From contig CALNVZ010003435.1 of assembly GCA_940671915.1 (NCBI GenBank), forward strand, positions 6,251,803 through 6,315,802: DNA of 64,000 bases. Reading direction: 5' to 3'. A model generated the notes under the pieces. It was not told where the DNA came from. It saw nothing but the letters and a program-made list of their open reading frames with translations, and made no database searches. The stretch is from Paracentrotus lividus (taxonomy: Eukaryota > Echinodermata > Echinoidea > Camarodonta > Echinidae). Shown here piece by piece: positions 37,601-49,600 of this stretch. How positions within the stretch are numbered: position 1 is the stretch's first letter; every line of letters begins with the position of its first letter. Both the position numbers and the translations under genes were made by a program.

Positions 37601-40600
37601 AGTATTGGTGATTAGAAAAATGTGTACGTTATTGCAATGTTTTATGTACTGTGTATTGGTTTCATAAGAGCATGTCCATGAACATTTTACTACAATTTAA
37701 TAATAATAATGTATGTACAAATATATTTCATTTAATTTGAAAATGCCTCTTTTTCAATTGCATTTTATTTATTTTTTTCTATGTTTACTTGATTTCAGAG
37801 TTTATAACATCATATATGACGTGCACCAAATCACAGGATATCGACCTTACTCAGCATTTCTCCACGGAGCATTTGGACTCGGTGCCAGAAATTCAGGTAT
37901 CATCAATAAAAACATCATTTTTACAACTATATCCATCATTTACATTATTAGCATCATTACAGTAATCCTTTAGCACTCAGCGGCTGTGTGTCAAATGATA
38001 GCTTATACTGCTCAGAGCTACCTGTCAAAGTGATGTATTCTAGAATGTGAAAACAAAAATAGAATAATTGAATAATTTTTGTAGATTTCCTGTGGCATGC
38101 TGGAGGACGGATGGGCATGTTTCGAAATTTTTGATTTGGCTGAGGGGCAGATGGGTGTGGTTTGGGAACCTTTGGTGGGCCAGGGGGCGTTTCATCAAAA
38201 GGCGTTTTATCCGACAAACTGTTATAAGCTACTGAAATGCTTCCATCTGATTGGCTGAGAGCAAATTTGTCGGATAAAACATCTGATAAAGATCTGATGT
38301 CGGGATAAAGATGGTGATGATAGTGAGGATGGTGGTGGACTCAATGATGCTGATTACGATCATAATGGTGATGAATTTATCTTTTATCAGGCTTGTGAAT
38401 CGTACCATGAGGGGAATTGTAAAGGAGGTTTTTACAGCTTGACGGTCACTCTTCTAGATGGAAATGATCAGATGCTTGCTAAAAAGATGACTGGACGGAA
38501 AGGCAGTATCACCACACCAGGATGGATCAAGGAGAGTTTTACTTTCAAAAACTATGGATCAGGGGTCAGGACCATTAACTTTACCAGTACAGGTGAGATA
38601 GTGAACAAATATATACGGCCACCAGAGGAGGTGGTTGGAACTGTGGTACACAAGGTAACGCGAATGTGACCATTTTCCTGAGGGGCGCAATGAGGGAACC
38701 ATGATTTCATTGAAACCTCTCAAGCCCGTTGGTTGATATTCGTCATCGGTATAAAATGCAATAGATAGGAAATATGATAAAACTCGGTCTAGACTCTAGA
38801 CCTAAAAGATTCTTTAAAAATATGGACATTTACTCACTCTTGATTCTTGGGGTCTCTGCTCTCAGCTTTGATCACTCGGTAGGCCACTCGATTACTTGAT
38901 GCAGCCGTAAATAGTTTTTGTTCTATTTACAGCTCTCAGGTACTATTCTCGTCTTGTGACGTCAGATGTTAGGATTCATGGCATTTTTGCACAATTTTGT
39001 GACATTGGTTGGAATTATCTTTGGTCACTTGACATGGTTTAGACCAATGACCTGTCCAGATTATTAGTATGATGGATAGAAATTACATTTATCAATAGTC
39101 TGTGCTTTAGTAATGCAATTTAACTTTGAATCCTGATATCTTATTTCTGGACCTATTACTTATCAGAAACAGATGTCATTTATATCAAGTCTACTCATCA
39201 AAGAAAGTTCAATAACCAAAAGCCCTAAAATTTCCATTTATTTGTGTTATCATGTTGCTGCTAAGTGTTCCGTTTTCACAAAATTTAATTTCTTTTTTTC
39301 CCCCTTGAATGTTTATTTTGTTGGAAATAGGTAAAGACGACAAGGGCTGGGCCGGTCATTTTGGAATCTGCATGTCCGGTGCTACGGTACGCGTGATGAG
39401 TGAAATAAGTGCTGCGAGTGGAGATTATTATGCGGACGTTGAGACCTGTACGGCCGAAGAGCGGAAACATGACATTGTTTCATTCCTGTCTCAACTGCAA
39501 GAGGAACACCGTGATGCTTTGAAGTTCATGATGATGAACCCTCATAATGAGAAAACAAAGGGTGAGTTAGAAGGAGCAGCAATGATAATGGAGACGTGTA
39601 CAAAGCAAAGTAGTTTTTAAAGAAGGCATGTCAAGTAACAGATGCTTAAAAGTGTTTGTACATTTTACATATCTGATCTCATATGTATAATCTGACTGGT
39701 AAACAGTATAGAAATACACTTCAGAATGACTGTTTCTAAATGTTGAATTATTTTGAATCTTGAAAGATTCTTTGCAGACCATTTTAGACCGACACTGAAT
39801 TTATTCTTAGGAGGTCTGTTTGTGTGCATCAGGTCTCTCTCTAATTCAATGACTTTAATAAATCACTATTATAGGGGGGGGGGGGACACTAAATGTTACA
39901 CATAGCTTAAAATTACAATGTGAAATATATGATCTTCGGCCCAAATTCTTGAAAGCCGTCTAACTTTAACCCTAATCAGACTGGGGGGGGGCCATCATGG
40001 CCCCCCCCCTCGACATTTTCCGCGACCACTCCGCCGCACAAAATTTTCTGATCGCGCCGCGTGCTGACTTTTTACTTTCAAGTCTCCCGCATCTTTTGAA
40101 ACCATTTTCGCAAAAATCGGTCGTACCGTTACGACGCTGCACGATTTTCAAAAATATCCGTCAGACCGAAAATGGCTCAAAAACGTGATTTTGTGTACAA
40201 AGTCAATGCAAATTAAGTTTTCTCACCTAATTCATAAAGATATGATTATTTTCACTTTCATTGGCTGAAATCAATTTATTTTAGCATATTTATGCTTAAA
40301 AATGGTTCTTAAATGATTTTTGCGTAAAAAAAAAAAGAAAAACAAAAGGTCGAAAAAACAAAGAAATACATAAGAAATTCATAAAACAATAAAATACATA
40401 AGAAATTAATTTTGAAACGAGAATTTTTTTCTAGTACAATTGTTAGGAATGCTATAAGGAATAATAATACACAAAATTAGCATTCTAGGAGCTTTATTTT
40501 TTCAATTAGAGCAAAAAGTATGATTTCATGCATAAATTAGCATAATTAATTCATATAAAAAAAAATCATATTATTTTGGAAAAATTAACAGCGCACTCTT

Positions 40601-43600
40601 GTAGATTACATGGCTCACTACCACCGTGCAAATTTTCGGCGCGGTCGCGCGATCGGCGGCCGAGATCTTAGGGGGGGGCCATCATGGCCCCCCCCCAGTC
40701 TTGACAGCTACCAAAACACCCCAGTCTGATTAGGGTTAAGCCTGGCTTAAATCTGTAGTTAAACTATGGCTTGCTAAATCAATTTGTTTTTGTTGTATGT
40801 TCCTATCACCTTCACTGAATTCTGAAAGTGTGTGTTAATTTCATGGGAAACTTTTTTTACTTATCATTCCCAAGCTGTTTTTAATAGTTTCACTACCAAA
40901 AACTATGATGAAGTGAACATCTACTTCCGGGATTCATTCCCTTATAGCAAGCCGGAGGTATTAACCAAAGATTTAAGCTAGGCTTAAAGTTAGGCGGCTT
41001 TTGAGAATACGGGCCTATATGTTTGCTATAAAAACAAACCATTCTTGTTGTAATGATTGTATGTTAAGTTTCTTGATTTCAATCGCTCACCTCACAATGA
41101 AGCTGCTGTAAAATCAAATGTTGAGGAGGGAATTACCCAGGCCCTAAATACTGTGAGAAAAAAAGCGGAGAAGAGGGAGATCAGAATCTTTGTGTCGAGT
41201 ACTTTCAGAGACTTTGAAGAGGAGCGGGAGGTGATCATTAAGAAGGTGTTCAGAGAGCTGAATAGACTGTGTCTAGATCGAGGAGTCTTCTTTACCTATG
41301 TGGACCTTCGATGGGGCATCACTGAGGAACAAACTAAAAACGGAAAGACCATCGAGATTTGTTTGAGAGAGGTAACATTGCAGTGTAGTTTTTTAAAAAA
41401 ATCAGTAGCAATTATGAAAGTTCTGTCTCCTGTTTTGCGTGATTTGATAGATGATTAGAGAGAAGATGTTTACGATTTATTATCAGTTTGTTCAGGTATG
41501 CTGTTATACTTAATCAGATTGACCTGATCAGTGGGGAAAAAGCACTGTTTTGCAAGAAAATAGAGAAAGATATACTAGTAACATGGAAACAATGAAACAG
41601 ACAGATGTTCAAATGATAGAAGATGAGAATAATTGGAATGTACCTAATAAGGTGTTAGCTATTGACAGTGATGATAACTAAAGTGAAAGTGGTGATGTGA
41701 ATAATGATGATGGTGATGCTAATGATAATGATGATGATGGTGGCTATGATAGTAATGATGATGATGATGTCAGGGATAATGATAATAATTCATCACCTTC
41801 CCGTATAAAGGTACATAGCGCAATGACATTTCGCATACGTTAAGTACCTTGTTACAGGAAGGCAACATTGCGCTAAGTACCTTGTTGCGCGAAAGGCAAC
41901 AAATTATAGTGCTGATAATGGTGAAGATGATGATGATAATAGTGGTCATTGCAATATCGATATTCTATGTCACCATATATAATCTATATCATCTCTACAG
42001 ATTGATAAATGTCGTCCATACTTCATCTGCTTGATGGGAGATCGCTTCGGCTGGAGTCAGACGGAGAAGTTCAAAGATGAGCTCCTAGATCAAAGCTTTG
42101 ACTATGTAATCGATCAGTACAAAAATTTTAAGTGGGTGGAGAAATTCCGTTATGACTCCAGCGTCACACAGGTAAATTTAGATTTATTGGTAGTTTAACC
42201 CTTTAGCACCTAGAGACTACTTGAAAAGTGTCAGTTAACTCCCTGAAGGAAAGGGGTTCGCTGTTTTTTAGTCAGGTATTTTCAATAAAAAAATACTTGT
42301 AAAACATATTTTTTGTGTAGAATCGTACAGCACACATCCCATGAGTAATGCACAAGAAGTATGGGCATGTTTCATCATATATTTTTGCTACTTGACTTTT
42401 GATACTTTTGATCTTGACTATAGCGTGCTTAAAACGGGCAGTTTGGGGGAGGTTTAGGTGCTAAAAGGTTAGTGTTGCTTTATACTATGTATTATTGTCG
42501 GTTAGGATTCGTGTCAAAAAGGCATTGGAGCTTTATTCATGCAGTCTTTAGACATTCTGTGACGGGCACACTAATCCCCCTCCTTCTTTCTCGATAGCTA
42601 TTTTGTTTGGTGAGAGAACAGCCTCAAAAATCAGTCCATGAAGTCCAAGCTAAAGAAGTCCACCTTGGAAATAAATTGGTTTCATTGAAAGCAGAAAATG
42701 AAAGAAAATATCAGGAAGCAAAGTGTCTGCAGTATGCTGTTTTTCTGCCCCTAGTGTTTCCTCATTGTTCAATCATTATCAATCAATCTGTCATTTTTAA
42801 AACAATTCTTTATAGCTTGAGGTCATGCATGGAGCCATAAGACCCCATAGTGAAATCAAGAAGAGCTGCATCTACTTCTACCTGCGGAGTCCCAGAGTAA
42901 CGAGGGAAAGTCTACCACCTCCTCCTGAGACTGAAGTAAGTTCTGCTCTTGTGAAATGTGACTTATCATATCAAAATGAGACACAAGTCACGGAGAAAAG
43001 AGTCAAATAAAATACGTGTAAGTTGATACAAGTAAATTCTAGAACTGTAAACATACCAGTAGTGAAGAATAAAACAAATTTACAAAAGACAAGATGCGCG
43101 GTCACTTTATTTAAAGATACATGTGGGCATGGACATTTTTTTAAACATGTGATAATATTTATAATTCGGCTTTTTCTCATTTGTTACATGAGAAAGAGAA
43201 ATTGAAAGGAGAAACATTGACATATTTTTCAAACATCTGATAACATTGGACTTTGTTTCTCATCTGTAGGAGGAGAAACATTGACATTGTTAAAATTATA
43301 ATTGACCATTGTTTCTCATTTGCAAGAGAAGAAAGTGGAATTGAGAGGAAAAACATCTGATAACATTTATAATTGGGCATTATTTCTCATAAAGAGAAAG
43401 AGAACTTGAAAGGAAAAACATTTACATTTTGAAAACATCTAATAACATTTTTAATTGACCTTTGTTTATTTGTAGAGAGAGAAAGAGAAATTGAAAGGGG
43501 AACCATTGACATATTTAACATCTGATAAACATTGGGCTCATTTGTTTCTCATTTGTAGGAAGAGAAAAAGGAGTTGAAAGGAGAAACACAATGGCACTTT

Positions 43601-46600
43601 GATCAGCAGCACAAGCTAAGGGCATCCATTGTCGAGTCTGGACACAATTATCGGAACTTTGAGGGGGCCACTGATGCTGCAGATATGATTAAAGAGGTCA
43701 GTAAATGATCATGATGGAAATATTCTATATTCATAAAATATTTATTTTATGAATACTTTAATGCACTGGCGTAGAATTGGACGCACTTTCTTTTGTTACT
43801 GGGTAATAAATAGATCATACCCCTGTAGCAAAATAAAGTAATACGTGTCTACGCCCGTGCTTTAATATGCTTTGCAATCTGAAGGTGAATTCATTAATTC
43901 TGCATTGTATTAACGATAATAATAACTTCCGCTTAGCGCATAATACTTACATGTAAGTCTCTATGTGCTTTGCAAAATAACATAAGGTAATTTATAGTAA
44001 CAAAAGTGAAATAATCAGTTGAAATATATGAAAAGAACATAAATGAATATTCATGGTATAGCTACAAGAATAATGACACATGAACAAGAAGAATTACAAC
44101 TATGTTAACAGTCTAAATGTTGAAAGAAAATTCATTGAAGCTACATGTAAAATAAAATCAATTAATAAGTTATGAATATAATAATGTATTTATATATTTT
44201 ATATATTTCAAATATATTAGTTGTAAATATAATAAATACCTTTATTTATAATGTAAATTAACCATCAAATATCTTTGTTGATTTAGGATATGGTGAAATG
44301 TATTGATGATGACTTCCCTGCTGGAACCAACCTGTCTCAACTACAGAGAGAGTCTGAGGCCCATGACGCCTTCGCCAATGCCAGACAGAGGGTCTACATT
44401 GGAAGACAGGAGTACTTTGATTACATTGACAATTACTTTAATCAATCACCAAAGGTAGAAGAACCCAGAAAAAAAATTAATTGTTCAGTCATAAATTTAT
44501 TGCACACATGCATTACTATGATATAAAAGAGAATATAGAATTGATATACATACCTAATAGTACAAGAACTATTTTCAATATATGATAAAAAAATAATTGT
44601 TGAGTCATAAATTTATTGCATATACATGTATGCATTTCTATGCTATAAAAAGTTCTAGAATTGCTGTACATTCCTAATAATGCAATATATGATAAAATGA
44701 GATGCATGGTTAAATATTCATCTGAAGCTTAATAGCACAGTGTCCATGGATATGATAGTGGCAAAATAATGAAGAACCACCTTATTTCAATTTATTATCT
44801 TCTTCTTCTGTTTTATTATCTTTTATACCCAGGTACCTCTCACCATCATTGGTGAATCTGGATCAGGTAAATCTGCCCTCGTTGCCAATTGGTGTGGTCG
44901 TTTTGAAGAGAAGAACCCGCATGTTTTCCTCTTCAAACACTTCATTGGAAGCTCAGCTGAAAGTGCTTCTCATCTGAATCTATTGAGAAGGTATTCGTCA
45001 CTTTGCTTTGTATTCCATTTCTTTTGTTTGTATTATTGTTGGCTCGTTTCAGTAGTAGGGGAGATAGAGAGGGGTTCCCATTGTTATGCAGAAATATGAC
45101 TTGTCAAAAGTTGGAACAAAACCGTCCATAGATGCTGTATGGATGCTTAATTACTCCATGCTATATGGATGCTTAGTTACTGGACACTTATGCAGGTCTA
45201 TTTTACTTTGACTTTTGGCCAAAAAGTCCAGTAGAATACATGATAGACCATGCATCATTTGTATAATACTTCAGTATAATGCATACTAAATAGACATGCA
45301 ATATTTGTCTACTATATGCATCCTACCACTGCTACCAATATATGATATAGTTTTTTATTCATCTCTTCACAACAGTTGTAAAATCTTTTTTACCCCAGGC
45401 AAAATAAGAGACCCCACAGTCATTTGAATTTATGTGAAGCAAAAAATAGATAAAATATTGATGAAGTTTAAAGCATAATGTCTTAATTCAAGATTGATTA
45501 AACCATGATTTTCCTATGATTATATATTTTTATATATAGGTTGTATGGTGAGATGAAGCTGTTCTACGATCTTGATCTAGAAATACCAACTTCTGATAGG
45601 AACCTTGTGATTGACCTTCAGTCCTGGCTTTTTATCGCTAGTAAAAGGTCAAAGGTCATGATTGTTCTGGATGCTTTGAATCAGCTGGACAGTGGAGCAG
45701 GAGGCAGTGGTATGTGATCTCTGTATTGTCTTGGTTAAAGAGAAACTAACATACTGGTTGATAATTGCAGACTGTGTTAATTTTAAATGTCGTTCATTCA
45801 GCAATGTACGTCTGCCAAATGTTTGAACACGTTCAAAATTCGAAAATTTAGCCTTATACAACATTTGCCCATGTTCCTAAAAGCATCACAATCAATTTAT
45901 CTGGCCAAGAGGAATGGAAATATTGGCCATACTTTGGCTGTAAAATGCTAATGCGTGACCACACCTTGATCAAATTTAAATCAAGGTGCTTAATTATTTA
46001 CTTCAATAATCACATGACCCTCTCTTACCTTGCTTTTGTTCCCGAGAACAATGCTATGACCGAACCAACAATAGACTACCAAACATTTTTCCTACTTCCC
46101 TACCCCTCCATAATACCCTGCCTCACGCCTGATTGACACGAGGTGGCGCTAGACCACTAAGGCATATATCTTCATTCTGATTTTTCGAGTCGTGCTGATC
46201 GGACCGTTCCTGAATTTTCGGGTGAGATCGTTCCTATTTACGATTTTGAATCTATTATTATCAAATTTTTGCGCTTCCTAAAGCCTCCTTTTACGCCTAG
46301 CGTTAAATTTGGGTGCTTTAGTTTTACTGCGCCCCTCCTTTTGGCCTAGAATTACGTCGCTTTTTTCCGGCAGACGGTTTCTTCCAGTTATCCAACCCAG
46401 TCCGCTCCCTTTGTACGTGTTTTTTGGGTCGGCACCGGTTGAGCGCCTGTTTTTCTTTGAAACTCAGTCCCGCTCTTCTCCGACTTTTCTCTATAGAGGT
46501 TGTTCTCATGAGGGTTTTGGCCTTCTTCCTTTTCTGAAACAATTTGACATTTAGTACGTTTTGTTATAGTTAATTGTACTTTTCCTCGGCGGCCCATCGT

Positions 46601-49600
46601 GGCCTTTTTGCGGGGGGTGTCTTCCGGTCCTTTGGACTTACCGGTCTTTGTTCGACGCCAGTCTTTGTAGTTTGTTGGCGTGTGTGTGTGTATGTGTGCT
46701 CTGAGCCCTCTTTGTTAGTCGGCTCTTCTGGGTGCGCATACCTTCCCTTTGGTTGGTCGTTTCTAACGGAGGGTTCGTCCCATTTATTTTTCAAAAAAAA
46801 AAAAATATTTTTGTATGATTTCTAGACGGGGTTTTCTTTTTTTTTTGAGTTCTCCGTGAACCGCCTAATAGCGCGGTCTCAGCTTGTCTTGCCTTAGCTT
46901 TTTCTAAGGAATTAGGTTTACGCTTGTCAAGACTATTTTTGTTCTTTTTATTTCAAGGCGTTCTACCTTGGACAGCAAGGAGAATGACTCCTTTGGACGA
47001 CTCACGACGACACAAGAGCTGCCCATGGTCTCTTAGAAATTCGTTTTCGCCGGGATCGGAAGCATGCCGCGGCGGGAGAGTCCGTCTCGACGCGCCAGGT
47101 CTGTCGACCTCTCCTGCCTATGTAGGGGGTGGTGGAGTCTACGCCAGTGACTGCGTTTGTGTCCAGCGCTGGCCCACTCCTCTCAAGTCCAGCTCTAAAG
47201 AAGGTCTTGTTGCTCGAAGGCACCAATAAGCAAAAACGTGCGATCACACGTTTTCCGGGGTGCCTAAGACTTGTCGTCTCGGTTGTCTCCGGCCAGGAGC
47301 GAGTTCGTCATATCCAGACGTCTTGCCCCCGGCCCCCCCCACCCCCGAAGTGGTAGACAGAGAATTGCGGTTTTCTGTCTCATTAGGGAGGTGAGAGTCG
47401 TGCGCCCACGTCTCGCTCAGGCATGCCCCGGGGGGTCCGAGTAGGTTTGGGACCCGTGCGCCGGCATGTTTTTATTCATGCGTCATGGCGACCACCTCAC
47501 CTTGGGTAACCCCAAAGGATGGCGGCTTCGGCTTCCCGTCCGGAGTGCCTCCACCCCCGATTCACGCGCTGTGGCCTCCGCAGGGCTATTACGGCTATCC
47601 CTTGGGATACGCCCAAACGCCACCGGGATTCGTTCCGAGGACAAACCGGGCTCGTCGGACCCCCCGAGTTGTAGCACAGAAAATTGCGGTTTCTGTCTCA
47701 CTTAGGGGATGAGAGTCGTGCGATCACGTCTCGCTAGGCATGCCCGGGATGCCGAGTACGGTTGGGACCCGTGCGCCGCAGTTTCTGCATCTGGCGGAAC
47801 CAGACGGCTCAGCTTCCCTCACGTCGGAGTATAACTCACCGCCCGTCCAAACAGCTTATCGTCAAGCTGTGGTCACAGGGCTATTACGGTATCCTTGGGA
47901 TAACGCCCAGCGCCCACCGGAAGTTCGTTCCAAGACGAACACCTGTCTCTCGAACGCCCAGGAGGTTCTACCCGAACGTCAGGGATATTCGTTATCCGTT
48001 CAGGATGCAGCCTGCCGGCCTGCCTGGTCCAAGACCCGAGACGCCGGATATCCCATCCTTGTGGGTGCTTTTAGCAGCCCTACCAAGCGGGTCTCGCTCC
48101 CTATCCACTTGGGCTTCGCCCAGAGGTACGGGATATGGTACCCCATCGTGGCAGAGTTACACCCGGCCCTCGTCCCGTGACTGGCCTGGTCCACTATACC
48201 GACCCCGCCACGTCGGCCTCCTTGCTGGGATCACCCGCCTAGGGAGTCCACCGAGCGGCCCCCGGATAGGGGATCGGTGACTGACTCCGAACCTACTTGG
48301 ATTCTCGCTCACCCAGCCCAGTCTGCCCGGCAGACCCTCCCCGTCTGTCCGCCCTTGTGAAACGAATCGAATGCGCCCTGCCGGGGGGTTTGTTTCTGAA
48401 CACCCGCCTCCGGACCCTCGGGCGTTCTAATTAGAACGTCGGGAGATCCGTTTTTCGCTCAGGGACATCCGCCTGGGTCACAAACACCTAACAAGGCGGG
48501 GTTTCGCTCCCTATCCCTCGGGCTTCGCACCAGAAGTGACGCGACTAGCTACCTCTGGTGGCTTGGTTGCCTGGCTCTTGTCAAACGACACTGGCCCTGG
48601 TCTCAACCACCCGCCTCATCTGATACTGTTGGGGTTTGTGCCTGCGGCACCCCTACCAAGCGGGGTTGCGCGTCCCCTACCCTCATCGGGTCTTCGCACC
48701 AGGGGTGACGGGACTAGCTACTCTGGTGGCTTGGATCCTGCCCTTGTCAACACCGACACTGGCCTGGTCTAACCACCCGCCTACTGATACTTTGGTGGTT
48801 TGGTGCCTGCGGCAACCCACCAGCGGGGTTGCGCTCCCTATTCCTCGACGGCTTCGCACCAGGGGTGACGGGACTAAGCTACCCTTGTGGCTTGGTATGC
48901 CTGGCCCTTGTCACACGACACTGGCCTGGTCTCAATCGCCCGCCACATCAGATACTTTGTTGGTTTGTGCCTTCGGCTTCCTACCAAGCGGGTTTTCGCT
49001 CCCTATTCCCTCGGCTCGCACCAGAGGTGACGGGACTAGTTACCGCCCTCGTGGCTTGGTATGGCTGGCCTTGTCACACGACACTGGCCTGGTCTCAACC
49101 GCCCGCCATATCAGATACCTTGGTGGTTACGCCTTCGGCTCCCTACAAGCGGGGTTTTCGCTCCTATCCCTCGGGCTTCGCACCAGAGGTGACGGAACTA
49201 GCTCCCCTCGTGGCTTGGTATGCCTGGCCCTTGTCATACGACACTGACCTGGCTCAACCGCCCGCCACTTCAGGTACCTGAATGGGTTATGCTTCGGCAC
49301 CCTATCAAGCGGGGTTTCGCCCCCTATCCTCGGGCCTCGCGCCCAGAGGTGAGGGGACAGGTTACCCCTCGTGGCATGGTTTGCCTGGCCTAGTCTCATG
49401 ACGCCGGCCGGTCACAACCGCCTGCCATTTTCGGGCCCCCGGCTCGGACCGCCCTTCGCCAGCCTTTTACCATTGGTATGGATGGCAAGGCGAGAAGTCC
49501 TCCCCGGGTTCCCCTCCCAGCCTGCGGCTCTTGGGAGGTGGGATCGGTGACCCGCTCCGAGCTTACATCGGAGTTCTTGTTCACCCAACCCGGGCTGCCC

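Noticed and set aside
38391-38592. Calpain domain III or C2-like domain
   Set aside because: The ordered motifs NLLENASGE, KSQDIDL, YSLTVTLL and KGW match the FBA domain much better.
48636-49281. 203- and 150-codon open frames as a cellular gene
   Set aside because: They read the same 162-bp repeat in different frames inside the retrotransposon.
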